From assembly GCA_027627225.1 (NCBI GenBank), contig CM051029.1:73993578-74057577 (forward strand): a DNA stretch of 64,000 bases. The letters are read 5' to 3'. Below the pieces are notes generated by a model that was not told the DNA's origin, did no database searches, and worked only from the letters and a program-made list of their open reading frames with translations. The position numbers and the translations under genes were made by a program. Positions 21,780 to 33,746 of the stretch are shown here, in pieces. The first letter of the stretch is position 1. The number at the start of each line of letters is the position of its first letter. The DNA comes from Congeria kusceri. Its lineage: Eukaryota > Mollusca > Bivalvia > Myida > Dreissenidae.

Positions 21780-23720
21780 TACCATTAGTGCCTGAAAGGA
21801 TAAATTCAATAATCAAATATTCACCCACTCCACCAATAAGCATACCATACACTTATATTCTGAAACATGTATAGTATAGTATACCTGTGTAAATAAGTTC
21901 AGATCAGTTTATATTCAGTTATGGGGACATGTTGTTCGACCCCATCTTGTGTACTCTGAACCTGCCAAATATAACACAATACAAGTTATTACTATAACTG
22001 TTATACAAATATGTAACATATGAAATACACTTAATCTCATATTCAAATATATGTAAAACAGTGTTGCAGTGGCAAATACACTTACACCCAATGGAAGATA
22101 TCTTTCGAACCTGGCAGTCGCCTTATCTATGTCACTGTGGAGAACCAACCTTTTGTTTTGAGGCACATGTGGTCCAGTGCGCAACGCATTGCATTGAGTT
22201 AGGACGTGCGTTTAAGGACGAGACTTTTTATACTTTTAAGATCGATTAAGACTTGTATTAAATATAATAAGTTTAACGTCCGAGACGAAAAGCAGCTAGC
22301 CACGTTTACGAACTGATAAGGACGTAAGTGACAAAATATGTGATCATGGTATACATTTAATTGCAAATATGTGTATTTCGTACGTAGTACACTGAAATTC
22401 TGAACATATGAGGTAACTTATTTTAATACGTAATATTAAAACGTACTATTTGTATTTGTTTAAGGTACAATTAATGTAGTAAAAAGGCATGTAAAGTGGG
22501 TATCTATTCGATTATTCAAACATATTCGTAAATTACGCTCATAGAACATCTTTCATTCATAATGTCAGTAGTGTAAACTATTGTCAAGAGGTCGGAAATG
22601 TAAACCTTGCTTTGTGTAGGCAGTCTTGAGAGTTCCCATATTTGGTCTAGTAATTTAGAACGTCATTGCACTATCTACATTCATCATGTAGGCAAAATCT
22701 GAAAAGGTTGTCGAATTTTGGTTAACAATCTATACTGAAAGAATAGCAGAAAACGTAGTTAATACATCACAACCAAATCGCATGTTTGGTTCATAGTTAG
22801 ACGTTATGGAAACGTTACGAGTACAAATCCTGCACGTCTATTTTGTAAACAAAAAGTCATATGTTGTCCGTATTTAAATATTGGATTAAGATGTACTTAC
22901 TGTTAGCAATATGTAACAATTCCTCGTTCCCCTTTGTCCCTTCTTATTTTCTATCAGTTGTATTTTGTATCTTCTTTTCGGTGGATGTTTTGTTTTCTTT
23001 GCAGACATGAGATGTTACAGGGGAAAATATGCGACCTATTTCTAATCTATTGGCTGTTGCTTATTCTACGTGGTATGGTTTAAATCCAATTTTATTTTCG
23101 TGTTGAATTGAGCGTGCATGATGTAAGTTGCACTAAATTACGACATGCCAATTCAAACAGACACAAACTGATTGTCGTTTGTCTGTTGATAAACGGGCTC
23201 AACGATGGCATACTAATTTCCTTTGCGATGTCTCAATAGTTCTTAATATTGGTATAGCGAAATATTATAGCCAATATCTTTAATTGATACACTGATGCTC
23301 GTGGCCAAAGGTTAAACGAGGCTATTAGAATATAAATATTTATTAATCACTATTTCTCACTTAAAATTATTACCCAGATTGTTCACAACGTTGATAAAGT
23401 ATATTTAAGGCTGATTAATTCATGTTCTAGTTATGCTTGTCATTGAAATATTGTGAATAATTGAGAATATAGCTGATACTTGTTTTTACTCAATTTGTTT
23501 TTACTCAATTTAATCGTGCCTCAGAAAGTTGCAATTCTGTTGCTCTGGTGAACATTAAACCATTGAGTTATTAAATTGTAATTCAATTGATTTATTATTC
23601 TCTTTAATGACTATTTAGTTTTGAATTGCAACGCTTTGAGGTTAACATGTATTTCCATTTATTTGTATTGTGAATAATTCTGAACCAAGTGTGAAGTTCG
23701 GTATACCTTAATTCCGGTTT
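21780..23720. repeat. Paralogous block A of a local segmental duplication
   Basis: Collinear with 62040-64000 (block C) and, around its array, with 28090-33430 (block B). Shared stretches include ACGTCCGAG...CACGTTT (about 22277), TTTGGTCTAGTAATT (22641), CAATCTATACTGA (22726), GAGATGTTACAGGGGAAAATA (23008) and GAAGTTCGGTATACC (23694). Confidence 0.85.
21885..22205 (-). pseudogene. C4-like family pseudogene, exons 1 (part) and 2
   Basis: Exon 1 remnant (about 22205-22045) reads KRLVLHSDIDKATARFERYL and then a GGTGTAAGT donor; the coiled-coil part is deleted. Exon 2 (21961-21885) follows a TTGGCAG acceptor and reads GSEYTRWGRTTCPHN, then a stop; it is 77 nt instead of 66 because of an 11-nt insertion. 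No exon 3 lies to the left. A further exon-1-like scrap may sit at 21715-21800. The same 77-nt exon occurs at 62170-62246, so both come from an already broken ancestor. Confidence 0.85.
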
Positions 23721-23850
23721 AGACCCCCAATGCTTTGCATAAACCGTTCCAAGGTTGTGACCCCAGTTTTAATCATGTTATGTTTTGTGTTACCTTGTTC
23801 GTATTGTACAGGCAATTTGTCACTTGCCTCAAATAAAGGACATGATGATG
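23705..23850 (+). repeat. Interspersed CCGGTTTAAACC-type repeat, copy 2
   Basis: CCGGTTTAGACCCCCAATGC, CCGTTCCAAGG-TGTGACCCC, TTTTGTGTTACC and CACTTGCCTCAAATAAAGGA follow one another as in the copy at 42570-42760. The last bases of the window (63989-64000, CCGGTTTAAACC) are the start of another copy at the equivalent place in block C. Confidence 0.75.
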
Positions 23851-23989
23851 TTTATGAGGATTTCTGTCCTGCTGATGTTTCTATGGTTTCATTTACACAT
23901 GTATCTTACATTTAAAATCATACCGCATATTCCCGAACACATTTCTAAGTACGGATTTACATGCGATTTCAATGTTATACCCCTATCAC

Positions 23990-24850
23990 ACTAGAGCCTG
24001 TCCGTACCACGTCAACCACGTGCTGTAAGGACGTGATGAGGACTGAGGGATTTGCAGCCGGTACCTGGTTATGTCTTTATGGACGTTTACGACGTGAGGC
24101 TGTATTAAGCATACTCAAAACTTGCATAGTAAGGACGTGACGAACTCGTAGTATGGACCGTTTAATGACGTACAATTGACCGGTTTAGCGTGTTAATGAC
24201 GTATCACTGACCCTGTATGGACATTAAAAACGTAGTATCTACGTGGATATCAGGTCGCGGTTTCGTCCCGTTGGTGCTACGCATCCGCCGCGCGTCAGCA
24301 CCGCGCTCATTCGGACATCTGTGCGTCACCAATAAGACACAGGACTGCTACATGCATGTATCAGCTCGATCTATGTTTTTACCACGTTAATAAAGTCGTT
24401 ACTGTGCATGTTTACGTTCTACAAATGCAGAGCGTCAGCATACGCCAATGGTGAGTCAGCACCAATTCTCTTCGAAAGGTAAAATTGTGCCTCCGCATTG
24501 AAATTCAACCGAGACAAAAACATATAAGACAGAGCGTGATGAAATATTTGTGTAAGGTTGGGTAGACGTAGGCATGACGTGAGCGCGCCTTGGTGCCCAC
24601 TTGTAAAAGCGGCGTACTGTATTCTAAGGCGAGCATGATGCGTAGAAGCTGCGCGTAACAACCGAATTGACGTAAAGCAAGCGTGGTTGAGTTATAAGTG
24701 TTGATCGGCTGATCGGGACACGGACGCCGTACAGACCTACTACATGCCTAGAAAGGGAATATATTTGTTTTACCTTTGAGCTTTTATCAGGTCCTCGCCA
24801 CGTCTTAAACCAAATACTTGACGTGAATATCCCTGTCAAAAAGAGTTAAA
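23990..24850. other. CpG-richer island of unknown content
   Basis: Richer in CG than its surroundings and dense in GGACGT/GACGTA words (for example GGACGTGA at 24030, 24133; GACGTA at 24175, 24197). The minus-strand frames at 24419-24661 and 24624-24839 overlap and could be pieces of one worn coding sequence, but I recognise no family. It may be an old DNA transposon. Confidence 0.35.
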
Positions 24851-25520
24851 AAACTTCTTTACATTAATGAACATTTTGCCTATACAGTTCCTAATTCAAC
24901 AGTGACAAAATAAATGGGTGGTCGGACTTTGTACGGAACTGGAAGTGAAAAGGATAATCCTGCTACTGGTGTATCTTTTCGCGCCGAATAGCAATATTGG
25001 CCAGTTTGACGCCGCATGGAAATAAATAACACGTCTACTTACCTAGCATTTTTATCGATTACATCTAGTCAACTACTTCAGAGTCGCTACCTTCCAACAA
25101 TGATTGTGTTTGTATACGCATATGGCATTCAACTTATTAACTACATCGTCTATCATTTAGATTAAAAAACACTTGATGTAAAAAGATTATTCTGTTTTGG
25201 ATATTCAAATTAGTAACGATAATGTTTATTCATCGCAGGGATAATCCTTGACATGAATTTCCGTCGTAGAGAATAAGTAGATAATTATTTTGTTCCGAGT
25301 ATTATGCATACGTTTAAGCAAGTTATTAATATCTAGTCATGTTATGGACTTTGTATAGTGTTTACACTATTTTCAAATAAACGTGAGGAGAAAACAGGAT
25401 AACGGAATATACGATAGGTACCGGGAAAGAGAAAGCACACCTCACCTTACCATGATACTTCATAATGATAATAGTCATAGGAAATGTATGAGACTAAAAT
25501 GACATATCCAAATTGTATAC

Positions 25521-25680
25521 ATATTATAATATGCTAGTATGGTGTTCTGAGAAATTGTATCAGTCGTGTTGGTTTTGTCAAGTCGTATCGCACGAGAGGC
25601 GCAGCCTCGAGTGCGATGCTACTTGACACAACCAACGAGACTGATACATGTTCTCAGAACACCATACTAGTATAATATTC
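25521..25680. mobile_element. Foldback element (about 75-bp arms)
   Basis: Left arm CTAGTATGGTGTTCTGAGAA and GTATCAGTC-TGTTGG-T-TGTCAAGT are mirrored on the right as ACTTGACACAACCAACGAGA and TTCTCAGAACACCATACTAG, with a GGCGCAGCCTC centre at about 25598. The arms are nearly perfect and would form one long hairpin. ATAATAT words flank both sides. Confidence 0.85.
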
Positions 25681-26429
25681 CATTTATTATATACCGTTTC
25701 GGCATATTATTCCTTAAACAACCGAAACGAATCACTAACTATTTTATGTCACATATACGTAAATAATGTTTTTCGTGGGAATGAGTTATGCATTGATGAA
25801 GGCATTATATGACGTCATTTACAACTTGGTAAAAACATTAGCTCCGAATGGATTTGTGTTGTTTTGTTAAGTGGATATAATAATTATTATTTCATTTAAT
25901 TTGTGTTGGATTAAATGCACAATAGATCACCATCGCTGTCTGTTACTCTATTTTGCCGTTTATTTAACAAAGGTGGACTTGAATAATTCAAGTTGATTGT
26001 AATAAAACACCAGTAAACTTTTGTATTTCTGGATATGCTAAACGATGAGTGCCTTTAGGAAGAAACGTTTACCGGAGTTAAGATTATCAACTGCTTTTAT
26101 TTGTTCTGTTAATTTTATAAATGTATGTTACATACTAGTTATCTAGATTTACACGTACAGTATTAAAATTGTAAATAATAATGCATTCCAATTATTTCCG
26201 AATTCGATCGCGTGTTTTTGTCAAAAGAAGGAGTCCGCTACTAGGGTGATACGGGATGGGAAAACGCTAGTAGCGAATATGCATTCTGGTATTTGATTGT
26301 TAAATACTGTAAGTATTAATAGCAGAAAAAACAGCAGGTAATAATAAAAGCAAAATACCAAATGCAGGCATCCTGTCAAACTCATATTTTATTACAATCA
26401 CAAATACATCATTTTGAGAACACAACACA
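25681..26429. other. No gene recognised
   Basis: AT-rich intergenic sequence. The lead-in to the pseudogene at 26430 contains the ACACAACACATGTGAGCTC tail of its 3' coding end. Confidence 0.4.
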
Positions 26430-27095
26430 TGTGAGCTCTCGGTTCTGAACGTACGGCGGACATTTCAGTGATCCACATGAAGCCTCCACCAAGTACATCA
26501 ACTTGAAGTCCTTGTCTTCAGCATCGCCTAATTCCCACTCGGGACTGGTGTCCGGCAAGCGTAATTTGTCGGCCCTTTGTACTGACTTAGACCGGAGACA
26601 AGGTAGCCCGAATATTCATCGTCCAGCCCGGGTAATACGTGTTCCTGCCGGGAATCATCACCATGGTTGGTCTGCTAGATCTGCAGACAGCGCATGGGAC
26701 GTCGTGATCCTGGATATTGTTACCAAAGAACCGCGCCCCGCCATCACTGAACTGGAAACGAAACTCATATTCCGTTCCATATATCTTCAGAGCATTCGTT
26801 TGTGCAGAATCATCGAATACCCCCCCATAATGGATGCCCACTCAAACAAATGTAATCCGCAGCCCCATTCTCGTTGTACGCGCTTCCTCCAGAGAAACCT
26901 TCAATAGTAATTTGCGTAGTTGTATATCATTGCAAACATTATCATCAAAGTATACAATGTTCATTAATTATAATAGTTGTTATTTGATAAGTAGTGAACA
27001 GTGTTAAAGATATAACAGTTGGGTGTAACCTGAGTATATTAGTTCCGTACCGTTCTGGAAACATGTTGTTCGCCACCATCTTGTGTAGACTGAAC
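26430..27095 (-). pseudogene. C4-like family pseudogene, exons 2 and 3
   Basis: Exon 2 (27095-27030, 66 nt as in the intact copy) has a CAGCAG acceptor and reads SVYTRWWRTTCFQNGTELIY. Exon 3 (about 26898-26430) reads FSGGSAYNENGAADYICL..., FDDSAQTNALKIYGTEYEF, FSDGGARFFGNNIQDHDVPC and AVCRSSRPTMVMIPGRN. Three single-base changes break it: an extra G in a seven-G run (about 26820), a lost T before GAATATTCGG (about 26632) and a lost base in the TGCC-GACA junction (about 26555). Apart from these the 3' half is complete to the VVFSK-type end. No exon 1 was found upstream. Confidence 0.88.
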
Positions 27096-28090
27096 CTGCT
27101 GAATAAAATAATACATAGTACACATTTCAATTATATATATCTGCACTTAGATAAAACTATGAACCTCCAGTTGCCTCAAACGTGGAGAAACCCTTATTTA
27201 TATAATAAAACCTTTGTTTTTATTCAGGTGAAAATAAAACCCTAGAACACGGCATAATACGAGAAACGCGAAATAAATGCAAATCTTTAAAACAAATTAA
27301 ACGTTCGGTGCAGCGTATTGGGGATTAACATGTCACAGTCGGCCACGGATTAAAAACACTAAGTAAAAATGTATCAATGTCTTTGTTTTAGTTGTTTAAA
27401 CATCGTTTTTCACCGACCATGTGCACAATTTATATTTGAAAATGTATGCCATTTGTTCTGTTTTTCAAGGAGATAAGTCATGTAATACATGTACTTAATG
27501 ACCTGTTTACGTTTTGAAAACATCTAGGCGTAAATCTTACATTTGTATTCGCAATTAATGTATCAAAATTTAAGATTTTTTACCACTGATACATGACAAA
27601 ACAAAGGTTCAAATGTTGTAGAACAAATACTTATATTAAGGTAATTACACATGTTTATTAAATAAAAAACTGCAATGGAAAACGTCAGAGAAAACAATAA
27701 CCACGTTGGTGATATAAATTGGAATGCGAATGTGATGAATATGTTAAACACATTTGAAATGTTATAAGTTACAAGTTTCCAATGGGAATTTAAATTCAGC
27801 TATGTAAGCGGTTGCCAACAATAAAGTTAATTCGAAATCCCGTCATTTGAAAACTTCACATATTTTTAAAGGCCAGACCATAAAGTAGAGCAAACGGAAA
27901 TACTGGAAAAAATTATTTTGCAAGTATTTTAGGTTATACTTTTTCAGATATATAACACAATAATGATTGTATGCACAACACACTCATATATAGTTTAAAA
28001 AAGTCAGTACCATTTAACTGATAAAAAATCTAGTTTACCAATCGGGCGCGTTTGTTTATTGTGTTTTATCTTTTTTTCTTTTTCTGATAA
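27096..28090. other. No gene recognised
   Basis: This is where exon 1 of the preceding pseudogene should be. Only a CGTGGAGAAACC scrap near 27180 is reminiscent. The rest is AT-rich. Confidence 0.4.
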
Positions 28091-28475
28091 GTTTATGGGG
28101 ACATTCGCTCCAACTGAACCGGCCATATATTTAAATTACCAGTAATTACTATAACTGTAATACAAATATATTACATATGAGATATAGTTAATCGTATTCT
28201 CAAATGATGTCTTTAGAGCCTGTTCGCCTGATACCATTTTACTCTTTTGTGCATTTAGAGTATGTACTGCCGATACCAGTTGACTTTTCTGTGCATTTAG
28301 CATCTATATTTCAGATAACAGTTGATGTATTATTTTTTGTAGTGATCTGAGACATTTCTGTAGACATCGCCTCAATCATTGCCGTCAACCTCCGAATGGG
28401 ATTAGCAATATCTACGCCACTGTGGAGTACAAACCGTTTGTTGTCAGGTGTATTTGGTCAAGTGCGCAACAAGTA
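28091..28475 (-). pseudogene. C4-like family pseudogene, exon 1 with extra coil repeats
   Basis: Exon 1 remnant (about 28470-28205) reads DNKRFVLHSGVDIANPIRR, then AMSTEMSQITTKN, a break, then NAQKSQLVSAVHTLNAQKSK and MVSGEQALKTSFE in two frames. The SQLVS-V-TLNAQ segment appears twice where the intact gene has it once, an internal duplication of about 17 codons in the coiled-coil part. A stub of exon 2 (GSVGANVP, about 28130-28091) lacks its middle. No exon 3 was found. Confidence 0.75.
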
Positions 28476-28893
28476 AAAATACAAACAATATGTTATAGAA
28501 AAGTATATTCTTTGATTGATTTCTACTTTCTTTTCCAAAATCTCGTGAACATTATATATATCTGAAGACATGACATCTGGCAAGTTGATGAATGTATGTC
28601 AAGCTTGTATATGTTTTTATCTCTGTATGTTCTTAAATAAACTAACTCACCAGAAATACATATCCACAATATATGTGAATATCGGTTCATGGAACGGATA
28701 TATAACAAAAAAATGCACATGCGCATTATGTTTGATTTGAATTAGTTTGTTTATGCTTACTAGTTTCAGATAAAACGGTTAATGCGTTTAAAAAAAAAAA
28801 ACTAGGTTAAGCGTCCGAGATAATGCAGCAAGTCACGTTTACGACATAATGAGGATGCATGTGACAATTACGGTGCTAGTCATTACCATTATG
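28091..28893. repeat. Paralogous block B, left part
   Basis: Collinear with block A up to GCGTCCGAGATAATGCAGCA (28811) and GTCACGTTTACGA, then diverges into the 33-bp array exactly where A and C carry a single GTATACATTTAAT / GTACATGTAATTT sequence. Confidence 0.8.
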
Positions 28894-31800
28894 ACGTTAG
28901 TATACATGTAATGTTTGTAATTAGTGATGTTAGTATACATGTAATGTTTGTAATTAGTGATGTTAGTATACATGTAATGTTTGTAATTAGTGATGTTAGT
29001 ATACATGTAATGTTTGTAATTAGTGATGTTAGTATACATGTAATGTTTGTAATTAGTGACGTTAGTATACATGTAATGTTTGTAATTAGTGATGTTAGTA
29101 TACATGTAATGTTTGTAATTAGTGACGTTAGTATACATGTAATGTTTGTAATTAGTGATGTTAGTATACATGTAATGTTTGTAATTAGTGACGTTAGTAT
29201 ACATGTAATGATTGTAATTAGTGACGTTAGTATACATGTAATGTTTGTAATTAGTGACGTTAGTATACATGTAATGTTTGTAATTAGTGATGTTAGTATA
29301 CATGTAATGTTTGTAATTAGTAAAGTTAGTATACATGTAATGTTTGTAATTAGTGATGTTAGTATACATGTAATGTTTGTAATTAGTGATGTTAGTATAC
29401 ATGTAATGTTTGTAATTAGTGATGTTAGTATACATGTAATGTTTGTAATTAGTAAAGTTAGTATACATGTAATGTTTGTAATTAGTGATGTTAGTATACA
29501 TGTAATGTTTGTAATTAGTGATGTTAGTATACATGTAATGTTTGTAATTAGTGACGTTAGTATACATGTAATGTTTGTAATTAGTGACGTTAGTATACAT
29601 GTAATGTTTGTAATTAGTGACGTTAGTATACATGTAATGTTTGTAATTAGTGACGTTAGTATACATGTAATGTTTGTAATTAGTGACGTTAGTATACATG
29701 TAATGTTTGTAATTAGTGATGTTAGTATACATGTAATGTTTGTAATTAGTGACGTTAGTATACATGTAATGTTTGTAATTAGTGACGTTAGTATACATGT
29801 AATGTTTGTAATTAGTGACGTTAGTATACATGTAATGTTTGTAATTAGTGACGTTAGTATACATGTAATGTTTGTAATTAGTGACGTTAGTATACATTTA
29901 ATGTTTGTAATTAGTGACGTTAGTATACATGTAATGATTGTCATTAGTGACGTTAGTATACATGTAATGTTTGTAATTAGTGATGTTAGTATACATGTAA
30001 TGTTTGTAATTAGTGACGGTAGTATACATGTAATGTTTGTAATTAGTGACGTTAGTATACATGTAATGATTGTAATTAGTGATGTTAGTATACATGTAAT
30101 GTTTGTAATTAGTGACGTTAGTATACATGTAATGTTTGTAATTAGTGACGTTAGTATACATGTAATGTTTGTAATTAGTGACGTTAGTATACATGTAATG
30201 TTTGTAATTAGTGATGTTAGTGTACATGTAATGATTGTAATTAGTGATGTTAGTATACATGTAATGTTTGTAATTAGTGACGTTAGTATACATGTAATGT
30301 TTGTAATTAGTGATGTTAGTATACATGTAATGATTGTAATTAGTGATGTTAGTATACATGTAATGATTGTAATTAGTGATGTTAGTATACATGTAATGTT
30401 TGTAATTAGTGACGTTAGTATACATGTAATGTTTGTAATTAGTGATGTTAGTATACATGTAATGTTTGTAATTAGTGATGTTAGTATACATGTAATGTTT
30501 GTAATTAGTGACGTTAATATACATGTAATGTTTGTAATTAGTGACGTTAGTATACATGTAATGTTTGTAATTAGTGACGTTAGTATACATGTAATGTTTG
30601 TAATTAGTGACGTTAGTATACATGTAATGTTTGTAATTAGTGATGTTAGTATACATGTAATGTTTGCAATTAGTGATGTTAGTATACATGTAATGTTTGT
30701 AATTAGTGATGTTAGTATACATGTAATGTTTGTAATTAGTGATGTTAGTATACATGTAATGTTTGTAATTAGTGATGTTAGTATACTTGTAATGATTGTA
30801 ATTAGTGATGTTAGTATACATGTAATGTTTGTAATTAGTGATGTTAGTATACATGTAATGATTGTAATTAGTGATGTTAGTATACATGTAATGATTGTAA
30901 TTAGTGATGTTAGTATACATGTAATGTTTGTAATTAGTGATGTTAGTATACATGAAATGATTGCATTTAGTGATGTTAGTATACATGTAATGATTGTAAT
31001 TAGTGATGTTAGTATACATGTAATGATTGTAATTAGTGATGTTAGTATACATGTAATGATTGTAATTAGTGATGTTAGTATACATGTAATGTTTGTAATT
31101 AGTGATGTTAGTATACATGCAATGTTTGTAATTAGTGATGTTAGTATACATGTAATGTTTGTAATTAGTGATGTTAGTATACATGTAATGATTGTAATTA
31201 GTGATGTTAGTATACATGTATTGATTGTAATTAGTGATGTTAGTATACATGTAATGTTTGTAATTAGTGATGTTAGTATACATGTAATGATTGTAATTAG
31301 TGATGTTAGTATACATGTAATGATTGTAATTAGTGATGTTAGTATACATGTAATGTTTGTAATTAGTGATGTTAGTATACATGTAATGTTTGTAATTAGT
31401 GATGTTAGTATACATGTAATGATTGTAATTAGTAATGTTAGTATACATGTAATGTTTGTAATTAGTGATGTTAGTATACATGTAATGATTGTAATTAGTG
31501 ATGTTAGTATACATGAAATGATTGCAATTAGTGATGTTAGTATACATGTAATGATTGTAATTAGTGATGTTAGTATACATGTAATGATTGTAATTAGTGA
31601 TGTTAGTATACATGTAATGATTGTAATTAGTGATGTTAGTATACATGTAATGATTGTAATTAGTGATGTTAGTATACATGTAATGATTGTAATTAGTGAT
31701 GTTAGTATACATGTAATGATTGTAATTATTGATGTTAGTATACATGTAATGATTGTAATTAGTGATGTTAGTACAGATGTAATGATCGTAATTAGTGATG

Positions 31801-32311
31801 TTAGTATACATGTATTGATTGTAATTAGTGATGTTAGTATACATGTAATGATCGTAATTAGTGAAGTTAGTATACATGTAATGATTGTAATTAGTGATGT
31901 TAGTATACATGTAATGATTGTAATTAGTGATGTTAGTATACATGTAATGATTGTAATTAGTGACGTTAGTATACATGTAATGATTGTAATTAGTGACGTT
32001 AGTATACATGTAATGATTGTAATTAGTGACGTTAGTATACATGTAATGATTGTAATTAGTGACGTTAGTATACATGTAATGATTGTAATTAGTGACGTTA
32101 GTATACATGTAATGATTGTAATTAGTGACGTTAGTATACATGTAATGATTGTAATTAGTGACGTTAGTATACATGTAATGATTGTAATTAGTGACGTTAG
32201 TATACATGTAATGATTGTAATTAGTGATGTTAGTATACATGTAATGATTGTAATTAGTGACGTTAGTATACATGTAATGATTGTAATTAGTGATGTTAGT
32301 ATACATGCAAT
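28894..32311. repeat. 33-bp minisatellite, about 103 copies
   Basis: The unit reads GTTAGTATACATGTAATG then T/A then TTGTAATTAGTGA then C/T. Because 33 is divisible by three and the unit has no stop in several frames, the array is open for 1144 codons on the plus strand (repeating MFVISDVSIHV) and in two minus frames (repeating NYKHYMYTNVT and ITCILTSL). No start context, signal or splice structure supports translation, so these are by-products. No indel seems to occur in the whole array. Variants are zoned: TTTGTAATT units dominate to about 30050, TTTG and ATTG mix to about 31440, and ATTG units fill the rest. GACG and GATG forms also cluster. Confidence 0.97.
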
Positions 32312-33430
32312 TGTAAAAGTTTCTATTTCCTACATCGTAAAATAAAATTCTAAATATTAACTGTGCAATATAGTAATACGTGATATGTTTATTTATTTCA
32401 GGCACCGTGAATTTAGTAAAACGTGTCTACATGTAAAGTGAGAGTCTATTCGATGATTCAAATGTCTTCGTAAATTAATCTAGTAAAACATCATTAATTC
32501 CTAACGTGAGTAGTGTAACTATTGTGAGTTGGTCCGAATATTGAAACCTTGCTTCTTTCACACTGTCTTGAGAGTTTCCATATTTGGTCTAGTAATTAGA
32601 ACGTTAGCGCATTATCTACATTTAACATGTTGACAATACTTGCAAAAGTTGCCCAATTGGGCTTGGCAATCTATACTGACAAAATAGAAGAAGTAAGTAC
32701 ATTACAATAAAACCACATGTTTGCACACACCAAGACTCTAAAAAAAACATCAACAGTACAATTCTATTTCGTTAATCAAAAGTGACATTTCGTCAATATC
32801 TATCTATTGGATTAAGAGTCGCTTGAAAGCAAAATGTATAGTTATGCTCAGCTGTCTTGCATAGTGGATTTACACTTTCTCGTTCATTATTTCTTTGTTT
32901 GCATAGTTATGATTGAAACTTATTCCTTAATATCTTTTCTATCAGTTGTCTTTTTCTTTTTTCATTTCGGTGGACCCAGACATTGGAAATGAGATGTTAC
33001 ACGGAAAATATGAGACCAATTGTTTAATCTATTGGTTATTGTTACTTTATTGTCGCTTCGTATACTTGTAATTAAATGCATTAGTTGAATTAAGTGTGAA
33101 GTATGTTAGTGTCACTAAGTTATGACTTGACAATTCAATCAGACAACAACCGATGTTGTTTGCCTTGGATCATGTTCATATTTACGCTGTTGATAGACAG
33201 GAAAGACGACATTTTATGAGGTCTCAATTAAGCTCTGAATATTAGAGCTTCACTCGGGTAGTCTCTGATATACTGGACATACATTTGCCGATATAATCTT
33301 ACGTAGTACACTGATGTTAAAGATCAAATGATAAACGAGACCTTATAGAATATAAACACGTATTCATCCCTCTGTCTCACTAAAACAAGTACTTATTACT
33401 GTTATTTTTCACAACGTTGATGAAGTAACT
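32312..33430. repeat. Paralogous block B, right part
   Basis: Resumes collinearity with block A (22430-23400) and C (62700-63730): TATTCGATGATTCAAATG, TTTGGTCTAGTAATTAGAAC, CAATCTATACTGAC, ATGAGATGTTACACGG and CACAACGTTGATGAAGTA all follow in order. No gene seen. Confidence 0.8.
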
Positions 33431-33746
33431 TAAAATCATTACGCAAAATCGTGAACAATTTTGAATGAATCTCGCAGTCACAGGCTGACATAACGTGCGA
33501 TTTCAATGTTATAGACACACGAAAATAATGACACGTACTACTGTTATAGAGGCGTTCTTGTTTGTGTTGCTATGATTCACAGTTATAGTCTATTTAAATG
33601 GCGTTGGTAGTGAAAGGAAACTTTACGCATTAAAACGTTTAAATCGATTGGTATGATTCGAATTTCACAGATTCAGCTGTATCGATTCGCCCAGGTGTAT
33701 AATAAATATCAATTGCATTTAAACCGACAGTAGTATTGGACGGTTA

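Noticed and set aside
28894..32311. CRISPR-like array (33-bp repeats)
   Set aside because: There are no spacers between repeats, no cas genes, and the setting is a eukaryotic genome.
28911..32345. 1144-codon open frame in the 33-bp array as a repeat protein gene
   Set aside because: Two other frames on the opposite strand are equally open, the unit length is a multiple of three without stops, and there is no start context, signal, splice site or non-repeat domain. The open frame follows from the repeat itself.
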